Assembly (NCBI RefSeq): GCF_050436995.1
Contig: NC_134745.1
Span: 1,674,001 to 1,738,000 of the forward strand
Direction of reading: 5' to 3'
DNA from: Anticarsia gemmatalis
Taxonomy: Eukaryota > Arthropoda > Insecta > Lepidoptera > Erebidae
DNA: 64,000 bases
Each line of letters starts with the position of its first letter. Positions within the stretch are counted from its first letter, which is position 1. Both the position numbers and the translations under genes were made by a program. The notes beneath the pieces are model-generated. The model had not been told where the DNA came from. It saw only the letters and a list, made by a program, of their open reading frames with translations, and did no database searches. Shown here piece after piece: positions 39,501 through 51,959 of this stretch.

Positions 39501-42146
39501 GTGACACAACTTTGAACTTCAACATATAAAATGTGCAACCTTTTTGGAGGAAACAACCATTACGTAAAGAAATACTTACAGACAGTACTGGTGGCTCCAA
39601 ATTCAAATCAATAGGGTTCATAACAATGAACACTTGTTGATTCTTGTGCGTGAGGCCGTTGGGTTCCCTTAGAGCTGCCTTGCAGTAGTACTGCACCCAG
39701 CCGTGCGTGCCGAGGAACGTGGACGGCAAGCCCATCGGCAGCCCCAGCTTGAATGGGAAGCTGTGGATGCCCGGGGATAGGACGGATGTGCTGTGACCTG
39801 GTCAAATTACCAGCGACATTTGTAAGATATCACCCAAAAAACTAAGAAATAAGACACGGCGAATTTTTTTTTGCCGTTCCTGTACATGTTTTTTTACGCA
39901 ACGACTCTAGTCTTCCGTTAATAAAATAGGATGATAAAGTTTTTCAATGGAACATCGTATTTTTATTATATTACGAGGATATTTAATAAAACATATTTAT
40001 CCAAACTACAGGTTGTTTCAAGAAAATATTTTTCTTATGATATAATATAGTCTAATCGTTTATTATTATTAAACCAGTTTATTAAACCTGTGTCGTACTT
40101 TAATGTGTATATTTACATAATAGTTCCAGTACTTCTTTGATATGTGGGACAAATATTAGGAACTTGTACAAATATTTTGTGGTGACCTTCGATGAGCCGG
40201 CGCGGCGACTACGTCAATGCTTACCTATGCCGTGAAACAAATAACTTTTGTAGGTCGTATTAACATTTTGTATACGCTAAAATATATTACCTCGACACTT
40301 TGATGAGGTAAATGAATTAAAGATTACCTTAATGATGCATTAAAATCTGTTACAAAAATCGCAAATAGTCGGCCTACGTTAATATTGGTCATAAACATTA
40401 TCTTGGTTCTATTCTTAATAAACAAAAACCTATAACATTATTTTCAGTAAAGACAAACTTTTTGAAGTTTTCTGGTTCCTGAAAACCTTTTTATTTCAGA
40501 AATCAATTAGATACCACTTGTTGTTTCATCAAGGCACTTAAAATACAAATATGATACATGAAGAGTAATTACCTGGTTCACCAAGCAGTCTCATCCTAAA
40601 GTCAATATAGTTCTCTTTGTCAAACAGTCTCTCATGGCGTCCAGATCCTACTCTCACCACTCCCTCGCCTATCACATGAAAATGAAGACCTGGAACAAAA
40701 ATAATTAATAAGGAACATTTTTACATGGGACCCAAATGAACTGTTGCTTTTCTTGGTAGTTTAATCTACTTAAGAATGGAAAACATTGGGAAATTATATG
40801 GCTCATTTCGATATCTTCTGCAAACAATTTTTTTAAACACAAGACCTTATTAGGTATGTATCTCCAATATAATAGATGTATGGATGTGAATGAGGCAAGG
40901 GAAATTTGAAAGGATCATACCAAGTGGAGTTCTTTGGTCTCTGCCTACCCCTATGGAAAAAAGGTGTGATATTATGAATGTATAAAACATGTTTGTATGG
41001 AGATTTTAGTGACCCTCTTTTCCTCCAACACCCTGTTTAGCCTATAAGAAAGAAGAGTCAAGCTGCATGTTGGTTAACCTCTCGGTCAAAACTTAATTAA
41101 ATGATGACCTGCAAACAGACTTTTATCTAGCTTTCTAGGCTATCTCACATAACAACTAGTTACACCTATTATAGCACACTAAATACCAAGTTTCAACACC
41201 TTTGTACAATGCACCATTAAGTTTTATATGGGAACTTTTGATACTACCATCTGTAATGACTTAATACAATTAAATAATATTAAGTAATGTGTAGAGCTCT
41301 TGAGAACTAGGATGACAAAGGAAATAATCTCTAAAGAATATTTAGGTTTTAATATTGATGATGAAGAATTCGTTTTTCTTAAAGAGAGTGTCAGGAATTC
41401 ATGAAAATGATGCAGATACAGAAATAATGAGTAATTAAAATAAAACTTATTTCTTTTCTATTTAAGTATATAAAGGTAAACACCCATTTTACTGGGTAAA
41501 TTAATATGATTAAAAAACTATTTCATGGCTAGCCTGGCAAAGAAATTTGGTTCTAGTACTTAGGATTTTCATAACACTGTTGTCATAAAATAAATAATGT
41601 ATCTATTTGGGCAGAAATAGTTTTATTTCTAATTGTTACATGCCAATAGCATGTAAGTTGCAGCTCCTCACAAAAGTAAGCATAAATTAATATTAATACT
41701 GTTAAAACTTCTAACAAGATTCTTAATAGTTCACAAGTTAATTTGCTATATTTTTTTCTTGTTAATCAATGCATCACTCAATAACATTTTAATAAGAAAT
41801 CTACAAACAAATGTTGGAGTTCACATATATCATAATCCTTTGTTAAACAGACATACTATCCTCCTTTGTTCAAACATTCTTGTAAATAAAATATCTTGTC
41901 AGCATGCAATAACATTGACATTCTTTCAGAGAAGTATTGAACCCATAGCTAAATTGTAAACATACTTATTACTTAATACAAATCAAATAAGAACTTTCTT
42001 TATTTAAATGACAGAAATAACTTACCCAACACAGGTGTGTCATCTTGCAGTTCCATGAGCACTTTCCCTGACAGAAACTGACCAGGGAAATATAATAATG
42101 AAGTGTTATCAAACACTATCAGGAACTTCAACAGTTTTCGCGGCAT
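36549..42146 (-). CDS. Arrestin domain-containing protein (alpha-arrestin)
   Basis: Alpha-arrestins are cytosolic adaptors that usually link membrane cargo to HECT ubiquitin ligases. Six exons (42026-42146, 40573-40689, 39580-39797, 39069-39245, 36942-37127, 36549-36716) encode 328 aa. The arrestin N-domain starts FDNTSLLYFPGQFLSGKV and includes SFPFKLGLP and WVQYYCKAAL. The C-domain includes CRVALDRGAYVPGESI and ends around LPILIGTYPF. Most family members carry PPxY motifs for WW domains. The only candidate here is PPTHY, spaced as PPxxY, and the protein ends soon after at KPGH, so ligase docking may be lost or use a partner. Introns are long: 37128-39068 carries a hAT-like element, and 40690-42025 holds nothing recognised. 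I cannot assign an exact paralogue. Confidence 0.88.
38102..38302. mobile_element. hAT-like non-autonomous DNA element (MITE)
   Basis: The element begins CAGGGGCGTAGC and ends GCTACGCCACTG, imperfect terminal inverted repeats of hAT type. It is flanked by an exact 8-bp target duplication, GCCACTAC, at 38094-38101 and 38303-38310. Internal GGGCCCCCAAA and TATACGGGG blocks are repeated in both halves. At 201 bp it carries no coding capacity. It lies in an intron of the arrestin-domain gene. Confidence 0.88.
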
Positions 42147-43226
42147 TTTGTCTTCGCTCCGTATGTTCACACTTCACTGTTAAACAAAACCTGTGTGTGA
42201 ACAAAACGTAACAGTTGTGTAGTAATTACAGCACCATTTAAGAACAGAACATTCAATGCACCAGGTTACTAATCGTATTCGTTTGACTGTCATCATTATT
42301 TATTCATGATAATGTAATATATTATATAATTCACATATTCGCGGAAGTTTCTTCCGTAACTTTTTCACACATCGCAGTTTAGTAATGACATTGTATTATT
42401 TTAGCAAAATCAGATGGGAGAATTAGCAAACCTTGTAGCTACGAAAGTCACGCCTACGACGATATCTCATTAAACTTCTGACACCGTAGGCTGTATACAA
42501 CAAAGTTGAGAAATATGTTAATCGAAGGCCATCAACTATGACCACAACTCCTACCTTGATTGATTATTGTTAGCTTCTGACTGAAAGAGACATCTAAGTA
42601 TGTGGGATAAGAACACTGTGCACTGGTTGAAAATGTCCTTTGATTATGTTACGCTAAAAAAATGTTAAAACTATTTATAAAATAAAAATAAATCCACTGG
42701 ACTTTTTACGAGAACTTTGACTTGACTGACTTGCTTGACATTTAAAACTTTTGAAGTGACATTTAAGTTATATCGCGTTCACAGATAACCCGTCATGCAC
42801 TAACTTTAGCAATTATACAGATATAATAATTTAAAGACCAAATATTGATGTTTTACTTACATTTCCTAACAAAAAATATTTTTCAGTTGGCTTACTTAAT
42901 TTTTGTGCATTTCGCCCTGCAGCTTAAAAATCCTTTTCCTAAAATTTGTGAACGCATGATAATTCCCATATGAAATGTGTTCTACTAGTTTCACATTACA
43001 ATAAAATTAACCGCGGTGATTGGTAGATAAGAACTGTCAAAAGCATTTTAACCAATAACAAGTGCTCATCAATTCTTCATTTTGAAGTATGATCATAAGA
43101 GAACGTACCTAGTTACTTCATAAATGGGCGACAGCGGCTGATGGATTTGTTTATGTTGTTTTAAAAAATAAACGAAGGTTTAAGAATAATTAGTAGTACA
43201 GAAGATAAAAAGAATAATATTTCAAG
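42147..43226. other. Divergent intergenic region, arrestin-domain gene and gamma-tubulin
   Basis: This 1.1-kb AT-rich stretch should contain both promoters and 5' UTRs. I see no open frame or repeat that I can name. Confidence 0.4.
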
Positions 43227-46200
43227 ATGCCGAGCGAAATGATAACATTACAACTTGGCCAATGTGGCAACCAAAGTAAGTGTGAATTATTGTGAAAATA
43301 ATCGGTTAATTTAAATTTACGTACTTTATTTATTAATCTAAATTGGTTATTTAACAGTTGGATTCGAGTTTTGGAAGCAGTTATGTATAGAGCACGGAAT
43401 ATCTCCTGAAGGCATACTGGAGGAATATGCGTCGGCTGGATCAGACCGAAAAGATGTGTTCTTTTATCAAGCAGATGATGATCACTATATCCCCAGAGCT
43501 GTGTTGTTGGATCTAGAGCCTCGTGTTATACACACTATCATGAACTCGCCTTATGCTAAAGTAAGACATCCAATTGTCCCAATTAATTCTTCATTCATGT
43601 AGGATTAAAGTACTTAACACTAAACTAGTAATTGTTTATAATTACTTCATCAGTATTCATACACAATCTTCCTAGATAAATAACTAGGTACATGTCCTAG
43701 CAGTAACACTACTGTTTGTTCCAGTTATACAATCCAGAGAATGTATACTTGTCAAAGCATGGAGGTGGTGCAGGTAACAACTGGGCATCAGGCTATGCCC
43801 AGGGTGAGAAGCTCAATGAAGAAGTGTTTGATATCATCAACAGAGAGGCAGATGGCAGTGATAACTTAGAGGTAAAATATTAAACATGCCTACTCTTTCC
43901 CTTAGTTAGTAAATAATCATTAATCTTATTTTTGCACCAGCATATTTAATACTCACTGCTACTTATGTATTCAAAATAGATACTATAGAACCAGCACTGC
44001 ATATAGTTTTAATAGACTGTTTTATGGGCTTGCTACTAACTTTAAGGTGTAGTGGGTCCAACTACATAATTATGATGAATGATAAATAACATAAAAATGT
44101 TAAATAAGTGTAACTATAATGGAGCTGCTGAAGTTTGATTTTGCGTTAGAGGGGGCAGTAGACTATTAGAATGTATGCTTTATAGAATCTTCTAATATCC
44201 ATTATCGGAAATTCATTAAATAATGGAATAAATATGTTAGATATTCCAGTCCTTCACATGTAGTTGTTTAATTTAACTTTGGTTATTTTGTTTCAGGGTT
44301 TTGTGCTATGCCACTCAATAGCTGGTGGCACAGGATCTGGTATGGGCTCCTACATTCTGGAACATCTCTCAGATAGGTTCCCTAAGAAACTAGTGCAGAC
44401 ATACAGTGTCTTCCCCAATTTGGATGAAATCAGGCAAGTAGTTGTTGTTTATATAGATGTATGATATTAATAATGTTATCATGGTTTATGAAACTATAGG
44501 AATACTATAACCTTGGTTTGGACTCATAAATTAGATGTGTTATTCATAAAGATAAATGAAAAAAGATTTGTTAAATTTCAGTTTTAAACACTATCTTGAA
44601 ATAAAAAATTCTCATGTCACAATGGTTGTTCCTGTACTCCTCCAAAATGGCTTCACTAATTCTCATGAAATTCTGTGAGCATATTGAGTAGGTCTGAGGA
44701 TCGGCCAACATCTATTTTTCATACCCCTAAGTGATAAAGGTCGCCCACAAATTACATTATTGTTTAAATATTTAGCAAAACAATGATGGCCAGATCAGCT
44801 AGTTAATTATTAACAAACAAGAAAGTATTTTGCCTGCCATGGGTAGTATAAGAATAACTGGTAACTCTTCATAGTAAAGCGGTAGTTTATATTTTCAATA
44901 GCGCTTAAACTAAAAAAAACGGTATTGAATAGATAAACTACCACTAAGTAAATGTACTCTGAAACCGGGGGTTAGTCAGTGATAAAATACAGAGCAGTAG
45001 TGATATGGTATGTGAAAATTGTAAAACTTGAAAGATATGATCTCAATAATTTCCGTAAAGTAGTTACATTTTATTATTCAATCTGTTACGCATCATCAAC
45101 GTCACGCGAGCCGTGGTCAATGACTGTTCATAATTGGATCAAGATACAATGTCAGAACTGATGTGTTATTACTTACATGGCTCTTCCGTGAATAGAAAGA
45201 AATTCTTTAGTCTAAAGAGCGTTACGCTAATCTGGATGCGTGAAAGGCGGTTGTGTACGTCAGAGCCATATATTATTGAATTTCAGCAATATGCGGTATC
45301 TCAAATCGAACTATAGACTTACCAAATCTTGATAGATGCAAAAAAATATCTTTGAGAAAAAAGTCGTTTCTCAAAAGTCATCGTTGAACCATTTAAGTTG
45401 CGTACTCAAGTTTGCCTTCCTAGATAAGTTTCAATATGCTATCCTTCTCTAGGCATAGTTATGACAAACAAAGAACAGAGATAAAAACTAGCATTTAATA
45501 ACAACCAGTATTCTTCTTCCAGTGACGTAGTAGTCCAGCCATACAACTCGCTGCTCACGCTGAAGCGGCTGACAGAGAGCGCTGACTGCGTGATGGTGCT
45601 GGACAACACAGCGTTGAACCGCATCGCCAGCGACCGTCTACACATACTCAACCCATCGTTTGCACAGATCAACACACTCGTGTCTACTATTATGAGTGCC
45701 AGTACTGCGACACTAAGGTAAAATAATATTGCTTAGTAAATAATGAAGAGATGTGATCATGGATTGGGATGGAGGCAAAAGCAATCCCTGATCTTTTAAA
45801 ATTTACTCAAGAACTGTGACTCGATGTTCGAGCGATTAAGCAGATATCTATGGTGATACCCGTTCATCATATATCCTACACAAGTATACCACAAACTTCT
45901 GGACCGTATCACTTAATAAATTAAATAATTAATTTTAACCCATTACTGTCCCACTGCTGGGCAAGGGTCTCCTCCCGTAATGAGGGAGGGGTTAGGCCTT
46001 GAGTCCACCACGCTGGCCTAGTGCGGGTTGGGGACTTTGCATGCCCTCAATAAATGTATTAAACAAATTTTAGGCATGCAAGGTTTCCTCACGATGTTTT
46101 CCTTCACGGTTGGAGCATGTGATAATTATTTCTAATACACACATAACTTCGAAAAGTCATTGGTGTGCTGCCTCGATTTCGAACCTGCAACCACTTGCGT

Positions 46201-47944
46201 GGGAGGTGTCAACTTATACCACTCGGCTATCACTGCTCTGGACCTTCTCACTTATGTATGTAAAAACTTAAACTAGCCTAATTAACAACAAAATTACCTA
46301 CCGGTTTTTAATCGAATCTTTGCGCATGGTAATCTATTGACGGGTAAGCCCAACTTTCTAACTGTTATTACTTTTGCAGGTACCCATCGTACATGAACAA
46401 CGATCTGATAAGTCTAGTAGCGCCGCTGATACCGACGCCGCGGCTGCACTTCCTCATGACAGGCTACACGCCGCTCACGGCCGACCACGAACTAAACACC
46501 GTAAGTTATAAATTCTTCTCTTAACTAATAGAACGAAAAACTCGTAAAACTTATAACAAAGACATCTTAGACACCGCCAGAAGACTTAATTTTGAATTTA
46601 AAAATGATTTGGTATGCTTAGTTTTTGATTAATGTTTTGCTACTTTGATCTTTTATAATATCCGTTTTTGTTTTAGGCGCCGAAAATACGAAAAACCACA
46701 GTACTCGACGTAATGCAAAGATTACTGCAGCCAAAGAACATGATGGTCTCCCTGAGTCCTGACAGAACAAATCAACATTGTTACATATCAATATTAAATA
46801 TCATACAGGTAAGGTAAAAGCAAAACTCACAGTAAAGTCGGTTTATATAAATTACTATTCATAAATATTTCCTGAGCACGACATGCCTAGTTTAAAAAGG
46901 TAAAACCAATGTACTGTTTTGTCTTAATGTAGTAGTAGATTAATCGCTGTTTATAACTGTAAACGTCTGCTAAATAGCTGTAAGCTCATTCTCTACATGA
47001 CAAAAGGCTCGTTTAATAAGATATTTGACGATAAATCAGTGAATTTTCGTAATAACAAAGAAAAATGTATAGGGTGAAGTGGACCCATCGCAAGTGCACA
47101 AGTCTCTCCAGCGGATCCGCGAGCGCAAGTTAGCGTCGTTCATCCCGTGGGGGCCCGCCTCCATCCAGGTGGCGCTGTCGCGGCGCTCGCCCTACGTGCA
47201 CGCCTCGCACAAGGTCTCCGGCCTGCTGCTTGCCAACCACACCAACATCTCTTCAGTAAGTTCTTTGTTGCAATAACACCCATGTATTTTGACGTTTTTC
47301 ACAGGTCTTTTAAGAAAAATCGAACCTTCAAAAGAGTTGTTAAGTGACCGAAGTGACCTTCGATTTAACTCCATAATATCTGACCTCACTGTTATGTCTA
47401 AAAGTCACGTAGGTACTTGTAACGTTGCACAATTTTTTTTACAACCATAAGCTGTAAATAATATTGAAAACTCAAGTAGAATATTAAGTATGTAGCTGGA
47501 AAAATACTTGAAATACTGTAGCCGTTAAGCCTTCAATGCCAATGATCTTTTAAATTTTCCTTCAACTGTAAACTAAATTCCATGTGTTCACAGTTGTTTG
47601 ACAGATGCCTCCAGCAGTTCGACAAGCTTCGCAAGCGTGAGGCTTTCTTGGAGGTGTTCCGCAAGGAGCCTATGTTCAAAGAGTCTCTGGAAGAGTTCGA
47701 TGAATCTCGCGGCGTTGTCGACGACCTCGTGCAAGAGTACCAAGCCGCCGCCACACCTGACTATGTGCACTGGAATCCAGGTAACGAGAGATCTATCATA
47801 CCAACAACTGTAACTGTAGTTGTTATATAGAAATTCCCGGTATTATTAAACTGTCCAGGAAACAATGATACATATCATATGCTCTGCTTCCATTTTGTGA
47901 ATGTAGCACATTCTTTCCTTGTTACAGAAAGCAGTCAAATATAA
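43227..47944 (+). CDS. gammaTub: Gamma-tubulin
   Basis: Gamma-tubulin nucleates microtubules at centrosomes as part of the gamma-TuSC/TuRC. Ten exons (43227-43275, 43358-43560, 43725-43871, 44297-44433, 45523-45717, 46380-46500, 46677-46808, 47073-47255, 47594-47780, 47928-47944) encode 456 aa, near the human length of 451. It begins MPSEMITLQLGQCGNQIGFE. The tubulin GTP-binding motif GGTGSGMGS and the family-specific DVVVQPYNSLLTLKRL are present. The last exon codes only five residues and part of a sixth, ending ESSQI. Intron 4 uses a GC donor. Introns 4 and 5 hold a small hairpin and a full-length SINE. Poly(A) signal AATAAA is at 48179-48184. Confidence 0.97.
44434..45522 (+). other. GC-AG intron of gamma-tubulin
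   Basis: The donor is CAG|GCAAGT at 44434, the common form of GC-AG introns. Using the nearby GT four bases later would put a TGA in frame, whereas the GC donor yields the conserved DEISDVVV. The intron is 1089 bp, the longest of the gene. Near 44880-44944 it contains an inverted repeat of GGTAGTTTAT and TATTGAA blocks, probably a small hairpin element. Confidence 0.85.
45916..46236 (-). mobile_element. tRNA-derived SINE, full length, in gamma-tubulin intron 5
   Basis: Read on the minus strand the element begins at its tRNA-like head (GCAGTGATAGCCGAGTGG), has a degenerate B box, a body, a 3' segment with AGTGGGACAGTAATGGG, and an A/T-rich tail. It matches the copy at 159-460 over its length. 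Imperfect flanking repeats TCTGGACCGTATCACTTA (45898-45915) and TCTGGACCTTCTCACTTA (46237-46254) look like the target duplication. Confidence 0.85.
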
Positions 47945-49530
47945 CGATAAAGAATAAATGAAGGTGGAAATACACTAACAAGACGGGAAGGTTATTGTGC
48001 CAAGGGATTCCAAAGGAGATGTTGAACGGAGTTACGACGAAGTTATCCTCACAGTTGTTAATTTAAGTTTTTGTTTAACAAGTGCCATTTATTATTGTAT
48101 TTGTAATCTCATTATGTTAACCTATTTATATTAATATAGTTGGTTACTCCCATCGTCTAAAACACGCACAGTCAATGAAATAAAAAAAGCTTTTTTTTAC
48201 CAAGAATTTATTTTTTAATTTAATAGTAGCTATCTTTCAACATTCCCTTAATCCATACATTATTATCACTCTCGTGCAAACGTTATACATGTGGTTTGTA
48301 CGTTCCTGCTATTGACAATGCAACACATATTTATTTACGTTCTATTTTATAGACATCGATATTACGTGAATACGAATATTTGAAATGACGTGACGTGACC
48401 AGTAATTGATTGGCCACAACGTGTTTGTATGTCTAAAAGCATTCTAGGAGCTTAGCAGTGAAAGCGAGTTAACTAATTTCTAGGCTCCTAAAATGTCATA
48501 AACATTTACAAAACTTGCAAAAATACTACATATACAAAAATAAAACCTTCGCATGAATGGCTCAACCTATGCTTGTCCTTGTGTTCAGCGCACTAGAGAG
48601 CAGATCTAAAATCCACTGCCTTAATTTTAAATCCTTATTCATGTACTTTATCCACTTATTTACTCAGTACTATGGCATATATACAGTGTCTCTACTGCCA
48701 TCACATTGAAGTTATTTTGGAGATAATATTACGTAAATACATTGATACACCATGATTAACATGTTTATTTCTAAACTATTACATGGAATATGTGAACTTT
48801 CTCTTCATGATATAACCATAACCTGACATATACTATGTACATTATGGATGATAGGAAAGTGACTAAAATGCCATTAAAATTTACGTGGCCTCTAATAAAG
48901 TCCATGTTATATCAATGAAACATTGGAATAAATATCGTTTTTCGATGAATAAAATAATATTAATTTTTAGTAAAAATAGCTTTTTAACAACTGGCTCTAG
49001 AATAAATACGATGAAATTTTATGAAGTAATCATTTGGATTGCTTACGGCACATCAGCTTTATTCTAACCAACACACTTTGATTTGAAAGCTGGGAGCTGC
49101 TAATATTTATATTACTGGCAAGTGAATATCGTCATAAAACTAATCAAGCTGAAGAGTGTACGGCTATAATGCAATGTGGAAACAATCATGACAGTATCAC
49201 TATGAGAGCATAATGCGCACGCATCCCAACACACATTACTTTAACCTAATTTTATACATCAATATAACAGTTGTTCTTATAAAAGTTTGTTTAATTTTCA
49301 ACATACGACTACTAAATTACGAATCACAATGTCGATACTAAATAATGAGGGTGCAGATAAAAAAAATTACGTGATGAGAAATAAAATAAGTAATGAAACT
49401 ATGTCATTATGTGAACATTTGTAAAAATAAAAGCGATGCCATAGTGCGACGCGTTACTAGCAAAATAAAAAATCTGGAATTTTAGTTAGTGACAAGGTCG
49501 GAGGACCGGCCCTCGGGCGGACACGGAGGG
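47945..49530. other. Convergent 3' region of gamma-tubulin and alpha-endosulfine
   Basis: This 1.6-kb stretch is taken up by the gamma-tubulin 3' UTR to about 48200 and a probably long endosulfine 3' UTR on the minus strand. It is AT-rich with no convincing frame or repeat. Confidence 0.4.
48179..48184 (+). terminator. Poly(A) signal of gamma-tubulin
   Basis: AATAAA is 235 bp past the gamma-tubulin stop codon and is followed by a T-rich tract. Confidence 0.5.
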
Positions 49531-51069
49531 CTAGGAGGTTTGGCTCGGCGGCTGGAACTTGGGCTGTATGATGGACGTCTTGCGGAGCGGCACGGTGTCA
49601 GGCGTGGGGATGGCATCGCCAGTCGGCAGCTTGGCAGGCGCAGCCGGAGCTTTGAAGGGCGCCGCTAAGTTCCCTGGCCTCTGCTTAGCCATTTGATAAT
49701 CGCCCGAGTCGAAGAATTTTTGCTGAAATTTTAATACAACTATTAGAATCAATATCTAGAATTATGTCATACATAATTTAATCACGAATAGAATATTTAA
49801 TTTGATAGAATCTTAGATGTCGTAATGATACATAATCTGTTTTTCTTGATAAGAAACATATAGGGCTGACATGAGTTAAGGCAAAATCAATGTCGGAAAC
49901 AGATTTTGTTGTAGCAAAATTTAAGACTCAATAAAACTGTATCTATGCAAAATACTGACCCCCTTAGCTAGCCTCTTTTGCAGAAAAGCTGAGTGACCTC
50001 CCGGCCCCCTGCCAAGCATTGCATTTGGAAACTTGGCTTTTAACTTTGCTTCTTCAAGCTTCTCCAATTCTTTCGGCTGTAACAATAAATATACACCAAC
50101 AATTACATGTACGGCATCAAGACTATTTTTCTCTAATCACTATCCACCCTGTGTGGGGTTGGCACTACATATTTCACACAGAAACATGTTGTCAAAAGGG
50201 ATGTGGCTGATGTCTTCAACAACTTCAGCTGCCTTCCTAACTTCAACCCTCATTAGGATAACACAATATGCTAATATGCAATAAATGGCTGTACATTATT
50301 CCTTATAACAGAACTATGATTTTAAAAATAGCTTTTTTAGAATATGAGTTTAATAATTGTTTGAACTCCATAACATTAAATTTTTAAGTACTGTGGAAAT
50401 TTGTTCTTGTTTAACTTTTTTTTATATCATTCCAAAACCAAACCAGTCTGCCAGGCATGTATCATATTATATCCACCACATACTGTTGTTTTTAATGGCC
50501 AAATTTTTCAAGTTGCTACTGTTTTCACACAAGGTCAGAAATCCTCACTCTCATTCTATGGCTAGTTTGGACAGTTTATCATAAACATTATTCTACAACT
50601 AGAAATTACCCTGTTCAATAGTCTTGTTATAAATGCTTCCAAAAAGTTGCTGTTACATTATTTGTTGGTGTAGTGATAAGTATAGTGTAAACTTCCCCTA
50701 GTAAGACTAGGTATAATAATTGTCATTATTTATTATGTACATAGTACCTACATACTAACCATCTAGATATGAATTAATTTACAACCAACAATCATAAAGT
50801 TACATAATTGTATAATATCTAATGCATATAATTCTATGACTTGCAAATGTTAGCAACATCACAATACAAGAAAACCTAAAAAGATTATGCATGGAACATT
50901 CATTTCAGACCATGAGACAATTTTAACAGTTTGAAATTACTGGTTAACTTTGTATTGTAAGGCTTTTTAGATTTAAAAATGAATAATTAGACCGTTCTAC
51001 CCACAAAAAAATTGTTAAAGTAATACTCACATCCTTCGGAGGCTCATTCTGATCAGGTGAATCACTCAT
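49531..51069 (-). CDS. endos: Alpha-endosulfine/ARPP19, PP2A-B55 inhibitor
   Basis: Endosulfine, once phosphorylated by Greatwall kinase, inhibits PP2A-B55 and so permits entry into mitosis and meiotic maturation. Three exons (51031-51069, 49960-50076, 49531-49722) encode 115 aa. The invariant Greatwall site motif FDSGDY is at residues 56-61, with S58 the phosphoacceptor; exon 3 starts just before it. Upstream is the conserved helix LEEAKLKAKFPNAM and GPGGHSAFLQKRLAKGQKFF. A C-terminal RKTS at residues 99-102 corresponds to the PKA site of vertebrate family members. The gene is divergent from SMC6, with 890 bp between starts. Confidence 0.96.
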
Positions 51070-51959
51070 TTTGACAACTGCAACAAAAGGTGGGTAATTA
51101 TATATTGCATCTAGAATAAACTTAGATGATTAGCGGGTTATCGGTCCCACTAACCTTATAACTGCTGATTGTTCTAACAAATTGTTTTGTTTACCCACTT
51201 AGTAAAAACAATGCCTGATAACAAGTCTTGCGAAAAAGGATGTACAGTTATACAAACGTACAAAAAAGCGTTTAAATATGTATTTTTATAGAACTTTACG
51301 ATAATTTCTTAAGAAAAACGCATGGTACACCGCAATAATAATAAATTGGAAAGATAATTCAATAACGTCCAGTCAAAGAACTTGTTTACCTTGATATTGA
51401 TCTTATTATTTCACACTTATGCAGCGATAATACACATTAGATTCAAACTGCGGTGATTTTGTTAGAGATAATGTAGCTCAATCCAAGTAAATATCAGAAT
51501 TTTATCAACAAATCGCAAATTCCCGTGATTTTTGTAACGTAAAAAATGGCGTTTTCAAATAATGTTGCTATAGTAATTCTGATAATTCTACCCTTCCATT
51601 TTATTTATGTATTTTTGATTTTGCGTAGAAAATTATACAACAAATATTTTTGGGAAAAAAATGTTGTGCCGATCCCGTATAAATAAGGAATAAGGATAAG
51701 ATAAAGGAAAGATTTTGACGTAGAAGTCCTTGGTCATCTAGACTTTCTTTTGATTAAATGGCGCAATGCGAACACGGCATAAAGTTGATTTTAACGGTTC
51801 GTCTATGGCCGGCCTCGAAAAACCGGAAATTGAAATGATAAAGTTTTTGACATGTGTGTATAACTGTCAAAGTGTCAAAATTGCGATGCCGAAGTCCCAA
51901 ACAACAAAACTTGTTGATACAGGAAATTTTCGCGGTGTTTCAATTTTAATTTAATTAAT
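51070..51959. other. Divergent promoter region of alpha-endosulfine and SMC6
   Basis: This 890-bp region separates the two ATGs. It is AT-rich, with a GC-richer patch near 51765-51830. The small open frame at 51766-51954 has no recognisable domain and probably lies in SMC6 leader sequence. Confidence 0.4.
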
